This document shows positions 35,118 to 44,280 of a stretch of 64,000 bases of DNA, piece after piece. Position 1 is the stretch's first letter; each line of letters starts with the position of its first letter. The notes below the pieces were generated by a model. The model saw only the letters and a list, made by a program, of their open reading frames with translations. It ran no database searches and had not been told where the DNA came from. This DNA comes from Oharaeibacter diazotrophicus (lineage in GTDB: Bacteria; Pseudomonadota; Alphaproteobacteria; Rhizobiales; Pleomorphomonadaceae): NCBI RefSeq assembly GCF_004362745.1, contig NZ_SNXY01000006.1:558001-622000 (forward strand), written 5' to 3'. Position numbers and translations under genes: made by a program.

Positions 35118-36188
35118 ATGCCCTTCGACCCCGCCAGTCTGCGCCAATCCTGGCCGATGCCGTCGCGGCCCGCCCCGATCGTGACGATCGGCGCCGGCTC
35201 GGTGGTCGGCGACGCCCATTTTCCCGCCTTCCGCAAGGCCGGCCTGCCGATTGCCGGTCTCTACGACCTCGACCGCGACCGCGCGGCGACGCTCGCCGGC
35301 CGCTTCGGCGTGCCGCGGGTCTACGCCGACCTCGCCGAGGCGGCGGCCGAGCCGGGCGCGGTGTTCGACGTCGCGACGCCGCCCGGCGCGCACGCCGCCG
35401 TGCTGCGGGCGCTGCCGGACGGCGCCGCCGTGCTGATCCAGAAGCCGATGGGCCGCGACCTCGGCGAGGCCTCGGAGATCCTGGCGATCTGCCGGGAGAA
35501 GCGCCTCGTCGCCGCGGTGAACTTCCAGCTCCGCTTCGCACCGCAGTGCCTCGCCCTCGCCGACGCGATCTCGCGCGGCCTCCTCGGCGAGGTGGTCGAC
35601 GTCGAGGTCCACCTCGCGATCCACACGCCCTGGCACCTGTTCGCCTTTCTGAAGGGGCTGCCGCGGGTCGAACTCGCGGTGCACTCGATCCACTATCTCG
35701 ACCTGATCCGCAGCCTCGTCGGCGATCCGCTCGGGGTCCACGCCCGCACGCTCGGCCACCCGCGTTCGGAGATGGCGCAGACCCGCACCAGCGCCATCCT
35801 CGACTACGGCGACCGGCTGCGCTGCACGCTCTCGGTCAACCACGACCACGGCTTCGGCCGACGCAACCAGGTCGCCGAGATCCGGATCGACGGCCTCGAC
35901 GGCGCCGCCCACCTGAAGCTCGGCCTGTTGCTCGACTATCCCCGCGGCGAGCCGGACGAACTCTGGATCCGCCCGGCCGGTGCCGGGGACTGGGTCGAGG
36001 TTCCGCTCGCCGGCGGATGGTTCCCGGACGCCTTCGTCGGCCGGATGGCCAACCTGCAGCGCTTCGCCGCCGGCGAGGACGACCGCCTCGTCGGCTCCGT
36101 CGAGGACGCCTGGACCACCATGGCGCTCGTCGAGGCGCTGTTCGACTCGAGCGCGCGGCCGGCGACGCCGCTCGCCGCCAAGCCCTGA
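35118..36188 (+). CDS. Gfo/Idh/MocA-family oxidoreductase
   Basis: NAD(P)-dependent dehydrogenase of 356 residues. The Rossmann motif is [17 protein letters not shown] near residue 25, and the usual EKP motif is present as LIQKPMG. The C-terminal alpha/beta domain carries the substrate residues, with [13 protein letters not shown] in the expected His-containing helix. In this operon it is the best candidate for oxidising a sugar such as L-fucose or a relative to its lactone, upstream of the COG3618 lactonase. Family members have very varied substrates, so this is inference. Confidence 0.85.
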   Translation: MPFDPASLRQSWPMPSRPAPIVTIGAGSVVGDAHFPAFRKAGLPIAGLYDLDRDRAATLAGRFGVPRVYADLAEAAAEPGAVFDVATPPGAHAAVLRALPDGAAVLIQKPMGRDLGEASEILAICREKRLVAAVNFQLRFAPQCLALADAISRGLLGEVVDVEVHLAIHTPWHLFAFLKGLPRVELAVHSIHYLDLIRSLVGDPLGVHARTLGHPRSEMAQTRTSAILDYGDRLRCTLSVNHDHGFGRRNQVAEIRIDGLDGAAHLKLGLLLDYPRGEPDELWIRPAGAGDWVEVPLAGGWFPDAFVGRMANLQRFAAGEDDRLVGSVEDAWTTMALVEALFDSSARPATPLAAKP

Positions 36189-36199
36189 CGGGACGCCCC

Positions 36200-36646
36200 A
36201 TGGAACAGGTCATCCATTACGAGGACTACGCGCTCGGCCACGTCCGCGTCACCACCGGCCGGACGATCACCGAAACGGATTTCGTCGTCCACGCAGGCCA
36301 TACCGGCGATTTCTTCCCGCACCACATGGACGCGGAGTTCGCCAGGACGCTGCCGTTCGGCCAGCGCATCGCCCACGGCACCATGGTGTTCGCGATCGGC
36401 GTCGGCCTGACCGCGACGGTGATCAACCCGGTCGCCTTCTCCTACGGCTACGACCGGCTGCGCTTCGTGCGGCCCGTCTTCATCGGCGACACCATCCGCA
36501 CCCGCGTCACCATCGCGGCCAAGGAGGACGATCCGAAGCGCGCCGACAAGGGCAGGGTGGTCGAGCGCTGCGAGGTGCTCAACCAGCGCGGCGAGGTCGT
36601 CCTCGCCGCCGACCACATCCTGATCGTCGACCGGAAGCCGGCGTGA
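36200..36646 (+). CDS. MaoC-family (R)-hydratase/dehydratase
   Basis: A 148-residue single hot-dog-fold protein. [25 protein letters not shown] carries the hydratase-type Asp/His region, followed by [18 protein letters not shown]. MaoC proteins hydrate or dehydrate enoyl/3-hydroxyacyl thioesters, usually of CoA. With a CoA-transferase in the same cluster, a thioester intermediate is likely. The substrate is unknown. It follows the dehydrogenase by 11 bases and its stop overlaps the next start (TGATG), implying coupled translation. Confidence 0.87.
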   Translation: MEQVIHYEDYALGHVRVTTGRTITETDFVVHAGHTGDFFPHHMDAEFARTLPFGQRIAHGTMVFAIGVGLTATVINPVAFSYGYDRLRFVRPVFIGDTIRTRVTIAAKEDDPKRADKGRVVERCEVLNQRGEVVLAADHILIVDRKPA

Positions 36647-37800
36647 TGGCGACCCGACTCCGCGGCATGACCTGGAACCACCCGCGCGGGCTCGACCCGA
36701 TGGTCGCGGCCGCCGCCGACTATCGCGCCCGGACCGGCGTCGAGGTGACCTGGGACGCCCGCTCGCTGCAGGACTTCGAGTCCTTCCCGGTCGAGGACCT
36801 CGCCCGGCGCTACGACCTGATCGTGATCGACCACCCGCACGTCGGCCGGGTCACCGCCGACGGCTGCCTCGCCCCGCTCGACGGCGTCGGCCGCGACGCC
36901 GACCTCGCGGCGATCGCCGCCGGCACGGTCGGGCGCTCCTTCGCCAGCTACGCCTGGCGCGGCCGGCAGTGGGCCCTGCCGATCGACGCGGCGACGCAGG
37001 TGCAGGCCTACCGGCCCGATCGGCTCGACGGCCCGGCGACGAGCTTCGAGGCCGTCGCGGCGCTGGCGCGGGCAGGGCGGGTCGCGATCCCGCTCCGGCC
37101 GCCGCACTCGCTGATGAGCTTCTTCACCCTCGCCGCCCACGCCGGCACGCCCTGCTCCGACACCGGGCCGGTGCTGATCGACCGCGACGCCGGCATCGCC
37201 GTGCTGGAGCGGCTGCGCGCGCTCGCCGCCGCGGTCGACCCGGCCTGCTTCACGATGGACCCGATCGCGGTGTTCGAGGCGATGGCGGAGCCGGAGGCGG
37301 CGATCTGGTGCGCGCCGCTGATCTACGGCTACGTCTCCTATGCCCGCGAGGGCTTCCGCGCCCGCCGCCTCGCCTTCGCCGACATGCCGACGGACGCCGG
37401 CCGCCCGCCCGTGGGGTCGGCGCTCGGCGGCACCGGCATCGCGGTGTCGGCGCTGCGGAACGACAGGGAGGCGGCGGTCAACTTCGCCTATTTCGTCGCC
37501 TCCGGCGCGGCCCAGCGCGGCGTCTACGCCGCCGGCGGCGGCCAACCGGGCCACGCGGCGGCCTGGGACGATGCGGCCGTCGACGCCGCGGCGGGCGGCT
37601 TCTACCGCGGCACGCGGGCGACGCTCGAGGGTGCCTGGGTGCGCCCGCGCCACGACGGGTATATGACCTTCCAGCACGAGGCGGCCGAACTGGTCAACGA
37701 GGCGCTGACCGCCGGCGGGCCGGCCGGTCCGTTCGTGGACCGGCTCAACGCCCGCTTCGCCGCGAGCCTTCCGACGACAGACCATGGCGGGGACCGATAG
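36646..37800 (+). CDS. Solute-binding-protein-fold protein without signal peptide
   Basis: A 384-residue protein with the fold of family 1 ABC solute-binding proteins (TWNHPRGLDPMVAAAADYRARTGVEVTW, YDLIVIDHPHVG, IYGYVSYAREGF, PVGSALGGTGIAVSAL). Unlike transport proteins of this fold, it begins directly with the mature domain. There is no signal peptide, no lipobox and no transmembrane segment. No ABC permease or ATPase gene is near. It should stay in the cytoplasm and may sense or process a pathway ligand rather than feed a transporter. It overlaps maoC by one base and abuts the SDR gene. Confidence 0.8.
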   Translation: MATRLRGMTWNHPRGLDPMVAAAADYRARTGVEVTWDARSLQDFESFPVEDLARRYDLIVIDHPHVGRVTADGCLAPLDGVGRDADLAAIAAGTVGRSFASYAWRGRQWALPIDAATQVQAYRPDRLDGPATSFEAVAALARAGRVAIPLRPPHSLMSFFTLAAHAGTPCSDTGPVLIDRDAGIAVLERLRALAAAVDPACFTMDPIAVFEAMAEPEAAIWCAPLIYGYVSYAREGFRARRLAFADMPTDAGRPPVGSALGGTGIAVSALRNDREAAVNFAYFVASGAAQRGVYAAGGGQPGHAAAWDDAAVDAAAGGFYRGTRATLEGAWVRPRHDGYMTFQHEAAELVNEALTAGGPAGPFVDRLNARFAASLPTTDHGGDR

Positions 37801-38529
37801 ATGAAACTCGACGGCAAGACGATCCTGGTGACCGCGGCGGGGCAGGGCATCGGCCGCGCCGCGGCGATCGCCTTCGCGGCGGCGGGCGGGCGCGTGGTCG
37901 CCACCGACGTCAACGCCGCGGCCCTCGAGGCGCTGGCCGCCGACGCCGGCGTCGAGACCGCGTTCATGAACGTGCTCGACGACGGCTCGGTCGCCGAGGT
38001 GGTCGGCAAGGTCGGACCGGTCGACGTGCTGTTCAACTGCGCCGGCGTCGTCCACGGCGGCACCATCCTCGACGTCCAGGACAAGGACGTCGACTTCGCC
38101 TACGACCTCAACGTCAAGTCGATGATCCGCACCATCCGCGCGGTGCTGCCGGGCATGCTGGCCAAGGGCGACGGGTCGATCGTCAACATGTCGTCGGTCG
38201 CCTCCAGCGTGAAGGGCGTGCCGAACCGCTTCATCTACGGCACCACCAAGGCCGCCGTGATCGGCCTCACCAAGGCGGTGGCGGCCGACTACGTCGCCAA
38301 GGGCATTCGCTGCAACGCGATCTGCCCAGGTACGGTCGACAGCCCGTCGCTGCACGACCGCCTGCGCGCCCAGGGCGACTACGAGGCCGCTCGCGCCGCC
38401 TTCATCGCCCGTCAGCCGATCGGCCGGATCGGCACGCCGGAGGAGATCGCCGACCTCGTCGTCTATCTCGCGACCGCCACCTACACCACCGGCGCCGTCC
38501 ACGTCATCGACGGCGGCTGGGTGAACTGA
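37801..38529 (+). CDS. Short-chain dehydrogenase, candidate 2-keto-3-deoxy-L-fuconate dehydrogenase
   Basis: A 242-residue classical SDR. The cofactor motif is VTAAGQGIGRA, and NCAG, the catalytic Ser (VNMSSVASS), Tyr and Lys (FIYGTTKAA) are present. RCNAICPGTVDSPSL near the C-terminus resembles the 2-keto-3-deoxy-L-fuconate dehydrogenase / BDH2-type group. An aspartate after the second strand (VVATDVN) favours NAD. The start codon directly follows the stop of the preceding gene. Position before a FAH-family hydrolase fits the last steps of L-fucose-type sugar-acid breakdown. Confidence 0.85.
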   Translation: MKLDGKTILVTAAGQGIGRAAAIAFAAAGGRVVATDVNAAALEALAADAGVETAFMNVLDDGSVAEVVGKVGPVDVLFNCAGVVHGGTILDVQDKDVDFAYDLNVKSMIRTIRAVLPGMLAKGDGSIVNMSSVASSVKGVPNRFIYGTTKAAVIGLTKAVAADYVAKGIRCNAICPGTVDSPSLHDRLRAQGDYEAARAAFIARQPIGRIGTPEEIADLVVYLATATYTTGAVHVIDGGWVN

Positions 38530-38647
38530 TACGCGAAACCACGGAGGCACCGGTGCGTCCCGCGACGCTCCGGCGCATCCACCCGTTCCCCCTCGGGACG
38601 ACCCCGCCGGCCGCGACAGCCGCCCGGCGACAGGCGAGAGGACAGGC

Positions 38648-39493
38648 ATGAAACTCGTTCGTTACGGTGAGCCCGGCCGGGAGAAGCCCGGCCTGATCGA
38701 CGCCGAAGGCCGCATCCGCGACCTCTCGGCCCACGTGCCCGACATCGCGGGCGCGGTGCTGGAGCCGGAGGGCCTCGCCGCCGTCGCCGCGCTCGACCCG
38801 TCGTCGCTGCCGGTCGTCGACGGCACGCCGCGCTTCGGGCCCTGTGTCGCCGGCACCGGCAAGTTCATCTGCATCGGCCTCAACTATTCCGACCACGCCG
38901 CCGAGACCGGCGCGACCGTGCCGCCGGAGCCGATCATCTTCATGAAGGCGACCTCGGCCATCACCGGCCCGAACGACGCCATCGAGATCCCGCGCGGTTC
39001 GACCAAGACCGACTGGGAGGTCGAACTCGGTGTCGTCATCGGCAAGACGGCCAAGTACGTCTCCGAAGACGACGCGATGGACCACGTCGCCGGCTACTGC
39101 CTGATCAACGACGTCTCCGAGCGCGCCTTCCAGATCGAGCACCACGGCCAGTGGACCAAGGGCAAGTCGGCCGACACCTTCGGCCCGATCGGCCCGTGGC
39201 TCGCCACCCGCGACGAGATCGCCGACCCGCAGAAGCTGGCGATGTGGCTCGAGGTCAACGGCCACCGCTTCCAGAACGGCACCTCGGCCACCATGGTCTA
39301 CGGCGTGCGCTTCCTGGTGTCCTACCTGTCGCGCTTCATGAGCCTGCGCCCCGGCGACATCATCTCGACCGGCACGCCGCCGGGCGTCGGCATGGGCCAG
39401 AAGCCGCAGCTCTACCTGAAGGCCGGCGACGTCATCACCCTCGGCATCGAGGGCCTCGGCGAGCAGCGTCAGGTCTGCGTCGACGCCGCCTGA
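38648..39493 (+). CDS. Fumarylacetoacetate hydrolase family, candidate 2,4-diketo-3-deoxy-L-fuconate hydrolase
   Basis: A 281-residue FAH-fold hydrolase that cleaves C-C bonds of diketo acids. The N-terminal domain starts KLVRYGEPGREKPGLID, and the metal site is formed by DWEVELGVVIG (two glutamates) and NDVSERAFQ (aspartate). FICIGLNYSDHAAETG and STGTPPGVGMG are family motifs. The gene is the last of the plus-strand operon, 118 bases after the SDR. It would split the oxidised diketo acid into pyruvate and a hydroxy acid, if the pathway assignment holds. Confidence 0.88.
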   Translation: MKLVRYGEPGREKPGLIDAEGRIRDLSAHVPDIAGAVLEPEGLAAVAALDPSSLPVVDGTPRFGPCVAGTGKFICIGLNYSDHAAETGATVPPEPIIFMKATSAITGPNDAIEIPRGSTKTDWEVELGVVIGKTAKYVSEDDAMDHVAGYCLINDVSERAFQIEHHGQWTKGKSADTFGPIGPWLATRDEIADPQKLAMWLEVNGHRFQNGTSATMVYGVRFLVSYLSRFMSLRPGDIISTGTPPGVGMGQKPQLYLKAGDVITLGIEGLGEQRQVCVDAA

Positions 39494-39546
39494 CCGCACT
39501 GAAGGGCAGGGGGCTCCGGCGCCCTGCCCGTCCACGCCCGACGCGG

Positions 39547-40848
39547 TCAGCGCGCGAGGGTGATGTCGCCCTTCGTCATCGGGTTCGGCGTCGGCACCTT
39601 GGTCTGGTCGAAGTTGGCGTTGAGGGTAAGGTTGAGGCCGTCGGCGACCGAGATGTCCTTGGCGATCACGATCGTCCAGGCCGACAACGCGCCGATCAGG
39701 CCCTTCAGCAACCCGATTCCGCCCGGTGCGCCGACCTCGAGGCGGCTCTTCGGCAGGTAGAAGGTGCCGAGGAGGACCGGCGCGTCGCGGCTCTCGATGC
39801 GATGCGTACCCTCGGGATTGGCGCGATCCTCGAAGAACAGCATGCCGGCGAGCGGGCCGGTGAGCGGCGCCGTGAGGTTGATCGAGGTGTTGGCCGCGAT
39901 GTCGAACACCGCACCGGCGCCGGTGAGATAGAAGCCGACGCCGAGACCGACGACCACGGCGGTGTTGGCGACCTCGAGCGGGCCGTCCTTGACGATGTAA
40001 TTGCCGGGCAGGAACTTGGCGACCGTGCCGGCCCGGATCTTGATGCCGCCGCAGTAGACCCCGGGCGTCAGGATGGCGATCCCGATCGCGTTGTAGTTGG
40101 TGTGGGTGCAGGGGCCGACCGACGGCGGCGGCCGGTCGGCGAGCGGATCGGGCGTCGGCGGGCAGTCGGTCTGCGCGGCCGGTTCGATGGTGCCGCCGTT
40201 GCGCACGCCGCCGCCGGAGCACGTCACGCCGGCCGAGATCGCGCCGTTGCGCGCGGTCACGACGGCGTCGGTGGCGACCGAGTTGGCGCGTACGCCGCAT
40301 TGCGGAGCGCTGATCTTTGCGGTCGTTACCGTGATCGCACCCGAGGAGGCCGGGTCGAGCGCCACGACGCAGGACGGCACGCCGCCGAGCACGCGCGCCT
40401 CGGCGCGGGCCTGGACCTGATCGGCGGTGCCGGCGAAGCGGGCGAGGAAATAGGTGTCGACCGCCTCCGTCAGCGTCACGGTGACCCTGTCCTTGGCGTC
40501 GGAGACCGAGCCCTGGAACGCGAAAGCTCGGTCGTCGCCGAGCGCCTGACGGGCGTGGGCTTCGGCGACGGCCAACACGGTTTCCCGGTTCGCGCCGGCG
40601 AGCCTGAGTTCGCGCGCACCCTGGAGCGCCCCGGCATCGGCGGCGGTCTGCAGAGAAGCGCGGGCGGTCGCGAGATTGGAATAGTCGACCGCCGCGCCGA
40701 CCGCGCCGAACAGCACGGGCAGCGAGCACACGAAGGCGACCACGGCGTTGCCGCCGCGAGCCTTCCCGAACCGGGCGAGCGTGTCGAGTACAGGAACCGT
40801 CAATCGACTTCCCCCAATGGCGGGACCGACCTTCTGAAAACGCATCAT
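39547..40848 (-). CDS. TadG-like pilus-assembly-associated protein
   Basis: A 433-residue protein with the N-terminal TadE/TadG-like start: a short basic segment, then a transmembrane helix (NAVVAFVCSLPVLFGAVGAAVDYSNL) and the heptad ARASLQTAADAGALQGAREL. The rest is exported and rich in small residues (CSGGGVRNGG, GNYIVKDGPLEVANTAVV, GMLFFEDRAN), suggesting a beta-helical region with several cysteines. Typical TadG proteins are encoded beside tad/cpa secretion genes; none is seen here, so it is an orphan. The gene is convergent with the FAH gene, 53 bases away. Confidence 0.78.
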   Translation of the reverse strand: MMRFQKVGPAIGGSRLTVPVLDTLARFGKARGGNAVVAFVCSLPVLFGAVGAAVDYSNLATARASLQTAADAGALQGARELRLAGANRETVLAVAEAHARQALGDDRAFAFQGSVSDAKDRVTVTLTEAVDTYFLARFAGTADQVQARAEARVLGGVPSCVVALDPASSGAITVTTAKISAPQCGVRANSVATDAVVTARNGAISAGVTCSGGGVRNGGTIEPAAQTDCPPTPDPLADRPPPSVGPCTHTNYNAIGIAILTPGVYCGGIKIRAGTVAKFLPGNYIVKDGPLEVANTAVVVGLGVGFYLTGAGAVFDIAANTSINLTAPLTGPLAGMLFFEDRANPEGTHRIESRDAPVLLGTFYLPKSRLEVGAPGGIGLLKGLIGALSAWTIVIAKDISVADGLNLTLNANFDQTKVPTPNPMTKGDITLAR

Positions 40849-40960
40849 TCTGGCATGGCGATCACCAACGGGAGCTTTCCAGCCGGAGCCATTCCGTCAC
40901 ATGGGAAAATTTCCGTTGCCGCGGGCGGAGAAAGAGCAGGGGCGGCGGCCTGCTCCGGCG

Positions 40961-41578
40961 TCACCCGCGCAGCGGGGACTTCAGCGCGGCCACGACGAAG
41001 TCGACCGACCGCTGCACGCGCTGGTCGACGTCCATGTCCGGCTCGAGGTGGAGGCGGCGCAGGAACACCAGCGGGTCGACCAGCGGATACACCGCGTCCA
41101 TGGCGTCCTCGGCCGCGTCGAACGGGTCGTTGGGCGCGAGTTCGCCGCGCTCGATGCCGGCCGCGATCACCGTGGCGATGCGTGCCGCGATGCGCCGTTT
41201 GAACTCCGGCACGAAGGGCGGCTGGTCGAACAGCGTGGCGGACAGGAGCTCGATCAACTGCGGCGAGCCGGACGGCGCCTCCGAGAAGGCGGCCGCCAAC
41301 GTGCCGACGATGCAGCGCAGTTCGTCGCGCACGGGACGGCCGGTGTCGAAGCGGACGAGGCGCGCCTCGACGTCGCACAGCCAGCCCTCCGCGAGGGCGT
41401 GCAGGACGGCCATCTTGCCGGGGAAGTGCTTGTAGACGTTCGCAGTCGACATCCCGGCCGCGGCCGCGACCGCGGCCATCGTCGTCGCGTCGTAGCCCAC
41501 GGTGTCGAACAGCTGCCGCGCGGCCTCCAGGATGCCGGCCCGCGTCTCGGCGGGGTCGTGTCTCGAACGTCGTACCAT
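40961..41578 (-). CDS. TetR-family transcriptional regulator
   Basis: A 205-residue regulator. The N-terminal helix-turn-helix reads ETRAGILEAARQLFDTVGYDATTMAAVAAAAGMSTANVYKHFPGKMAVLHAL, and the helical C-terminal ligand domain is variable. ATG at 41578 begins MVRRSRHDPAETR, the expected length before helix 1. It is upstream of the TadG-like gene on the same strand (112 bases) and faces a gene-poor region upstream. Neither target nor ligand can be inferred. Confidence 0.88.
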   Translation of the reverse strand: MVRRSRHDPAETRAGILEAARQLFDTVGYDATTMAAVAAAAGMSTANVYKHFPGKMAVLHALAEGWLCDVEARLVRFDTGRPVRDELRCIVGTLAAAFSEAPSGSPQLIELLSATLFDQPPFVPEFKRRIAARIATVIAAGIERGELAPNDPFDAAEDAMDAVYPLVDPLVFLRRLHLEPDMDVDQRVQRSVDFVVAALKSPLRG

Positions 41579-42783
41579 GGCGGCGGACGATAGTAGAGGC
41601 AGGGGGCGCCTGTCACCACCGGGCCGACGGGCCGCCCAGGGAAACTTGCCGCAGTCGCGTGCCGGTGGGCCGGGGGCCGGTCGGCCTTCCCGACGCGCCC
41701 ATGGAACTCCGCTCGGCGCATCGGGAGGCGGCGAGGATCGGTCGGCCAGGGGGACGACAGGAGGCTCGTGCCGGGCCATGGCGTCGTGCCGATCGCGCCG
41801 GAGGACGTCCGGCCGGTTCCGTGGATCCGAACGAGACGGGCTCTGGACGACGCTGGCCGGGGGCGATCCCGGGCCGTCCCGAGCGGTCGACGAACACGAC
41901 GCGGGCGAGGGTCGGCGCCGAGCGGACTACGCGCCGAACGACTGGCGTGCCAGCACGCACAGGCGCGCCTGTCACGGTCCGGGCGAGCAGCTTCGGCCAA
42001 ACCGGCACGAAGGGCGACGCGTCCGCCGACCCTTTCCGTGCATTACCCCGCCAGTCGCATAAGGAAGATTATGGAACCGAAAATGTGCCGCAAGGGGAGG
42101 ACCGTGGTCGGTGTCCATCCGTTCCCGAGCTTTGGACATGGCCATGGTTCACGGGCCTCTCGCCGTCGTGGCCTATGCCATTTGCCCGTGCGCATGCCGG
42201 GCACTTCGCGCCGACCGTCGGTGTCGATGCCGCGCCCAACGATTGCCGTCATCGACACGATCCGCATGTTCCGACGGGTCGGTGGCGTCGAACGGCCGTC
42301 TTCTCCGCCATCCGACGCGGCGGCTGGACGTTCGGGAAAGCGCTGCCGAAGCGACGGCGCGAGACGCGCAGCTCGACGGAGCCGGTCTTCGTCTCCGGGT
42401 CGTGCTCCCGTTGGCCGCCGAACCGCGGCAGACGATCATCGTGTTCTTCTCGCCCCCGTCGGAACTGGTGCGGCGTTCGACGGCGCAGCCGATCCTCTCA
42501 CGCAAGGCATCGGCGTCGGGGCTTTTTTCCACGAGCGCCCGCGGGCTGGGCATCTCCGCTCTCGCCGCGTTCGCCACCTCGCGAACCAAGACCGATGGCC
42601 CCGCGCGGCCCGTTCGTCGGGTCGGACGCCGCCGGCCACCGGCGGCTCGGCGTCCGACCCGACGATCCGGCCCATATGCGATCCTCGGCCGCCCCGCGCC
42701 CTTGTCCGGGAACCCGGATCCGATACCGTCGTTCGGGGTCGCCGGAATGGCCGAGCGGTCGGGTGTGATGTCGGTGTTGTGTC
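41579..42783. other. Gene-poor region of about 1.2 kb
   Basis: The region between the TetR and GFA genes. Open frames exist on both strands but give arginine-, proline- and serine-rich translations with no recognisable motif, start context or conserved pattern. I found no tRNA, transposon end or strong repeat. It may be decayed coding sequence or regulatory DNA. Confidence 0.5.
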
Positions 42784-43167
42784 ATGGAGCACTTCGAGGG
42801 TGGATGCCTGTGCGGCGACGTCCGTCTGGTGGCGACGGGCCGGCCGAATCGGATCGGCCTCTGCCACTGCCTGGACTGCCGCAAGCACCATGGCGCCCTG
42901 TTCTACGCCGCCGCGATCTTCCCGGTGGACTCGGTCGCGGTGACCGGGACGACCGGCTCCTACGCCGGCCGCCACTTCTGCCCGCGCTGCGGATCGTCGG
43001 TGTTCGCCGACGGCGGCGACGAGATCGAGGTCCATCTCGGCATCCTCGACGCGCCGGACCAGGTGGTGCCGACCTACGAGTGCTGGACGATCCGCCGCGA
43101 GGCCTTCCTCCCGCCATTCCCGGTGACCGAGCGCTACGAGCGCAACCGCGAGGAAGACGGTTCCTGA
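42784..43167 (+). CDS. GFA (CENP-V type) zinc-binding family protein
   Basis: A 127-residue protein of the GFA superfamily. Zinc ligands are visible in GGCLCGDVR, LCHCLDCRKHHG and HFCPRCGSSVF, the full set for two zinc ions. Founding members were described as glutathione-dependent formaldehyde-activating enzymes; the role of most family members is not proven. ATG at 42784 follows a modest ribosome-binding site. It sits alone in a gene-poor stretch. Confidence 0.88.
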   Translation: MEHFEGGCLCGDVRLVATGRPNRIGLCHCLDCRKHHGALFYAAAIFPVDSVAVTGTTGSYAGRHFCPRCGSSVFADGGDEIEVHLGILDAPDQVVPTYECWTIRREAFLPPFPVTERYERNREEDGS

Positions 43168-43629
43168 GCGACCCGGTTCGGACGACGCCAGCCGCGCACG
43201 GAGCGCCGTCAGAGAACGGACGACCCCCCGCATCAGCGATCGGTCGCGGCACCACCACCGACCCGTATTCGGCCCACCTCGCCGCCGCCCAGCCAGACGT
43301 ACCGAGAGCTGCGCGACCAAGCCGGAACATCGCGGCGCGATCGCCCGATCGGCCGGGGCCACGTTCGACATGGCCGGCTGCGGGGCAGGGGCGGGCGCCT
43401 TGCGGCCTCGCCTTCCCGGCCCGGGCATCCGCGCCCCTCGCCTTCGCACACCGACGCGGCGGTCTGCGGTCGGCCACGATCCGTTTCCACCGATCGGCCC
43501 CGGCCCGCTCGCAGGACGAACCCGAGACATCCCCGGACCGTCGCAGCGTGCCTGCGTGTCGGTCGCCCGGTACGGCGTCGGGGCGCTCGCTGCCGGCGTC
43601 GCCGGACGGGAACAAGCTCCCCTCCCCGA
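43168..43629. other. Intergenic stretch, no gene seen
   Basis: About 460 bases between the GFA and recX genes. Frames here give low-complexity translations, and no RNA gene or clear repeat is visible. Confidence 0.45.
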
Positions 43630-44280
43630 TCACACCTCCGTTTCGCCGCCCTCGCCTGCCGCCAGCGCTTCCGCGGCGGCACGGTCGAGCGCCAGAACCC
43701 GGCGCGCCAACGATGGCGGATGGCCGGCCCGGCACAGCGCAGCGAGATCGCGACGGTCGGCTGCCACCGGGTCGGCCGCCGGCCGCAATCGGAACGGACC
43801 GAGGCGGCGCCGGCGCGCGAAGACGGCGGCCAGCACCAGTTCGTCGGACCCGCCATCGGTGATCGCCGCTGCGGCGACCTCGGCATCGACGCCGCGTGCC
43901 GCCAGCGTCGCCGCCGTGCGCCGCCGCGAGTGGCCCTTGCGCCCGGCCACCGCCACCTTGGTCCCTGCGAAGGCGCGGTCGTCGACCAGCCCGAGCGCGG
44001 CGCAGTGCGCCACCACGCCGTCGACCAGACGAGCCGCCTCGGCGCGCTCCTCGGCGTTTCGGCGGTCCGAGGCGCGGCCTTCGGCGCGCTCGGCCTCGGC
44101 CGCGTCGAGCCGGGCCCAACGGTCCAGCCGACGGGTCAGTACGCGGCGGAGATCACCCTCGGACGCCGCGTAGCGTTCGAGATGGGCGAGGGCGGCCCGG
44201 CGCAGCCGGGTGCCCTTCCGGGATCCGTCCACCGCACGAACGGCACCCTCCTCCCCGTCATCCTCGGCCGATTCCGCCAT
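43630..44280 (-). CDS. recX: RecX-family regulatory protein
   Basis: A 216-residue RecX-like protein; RecX binds RecA and limits its filaments. The helical repeats show LRRAALAHLERYAASEGDLRRVLTRRLDRWAR, VAHCAALGLVDDRAFAGTKVA and GHSRRRTAATLAARGVDAEVA, matching three-helix RecX motifs. ATG at 44280 is chosen because conserved sequence begins about 25 residues later; an in-frame ATG at 44361 would extend it by 27 residues. A near-LexA sequence (GAAC-N7-TAAC, 44332-44346) lies upstream of 44280. recA is not in the window. Divergent from mazG. Confidence 0.78.
   Translation of the reverse strand: MAESAEDDGEEGAVRAVDGSRKGTRLRRAALAHLERYAASEGDLRRVLTRRLDRWARLDAAEAERAEGRASDRRNAEERAEAARLVDGVVAHCAALGLVDDRAFAGTKVAVAGRKGHSRRRTAATLAARGVDAEVAAAAITDGGSDELVLAAVFARRRRLGPFRLRPAADPVAADRRDLAALCRAGHPPSLARRVLALDRAAAEALAAGEGGETEV

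Noticed and set aside
36646-37800. Substrate-binding component of a conventional ABC importer
   Set aside because: No signal peptide, no lipobox and no permease or ATPase gene is in the cluster.
31211-39493. Assigning the cluster to L-fucose or L-rhamnose with certainty
   Set aside because: Only family-level motifs are available. COG3618, Gfo/Idh/MocA and FAH enzymes have broad substrate ranges, and the mutarotase lacks its catalytic histidine.
41659-42768. Plus-strand frames in the TetR-GFA gap as possible genes
   Set aside because: Several overlapping frames of similar length exist in different phases with arginine/proline/serine-rich translations, no recognisable motif and no ribosome-binding site.
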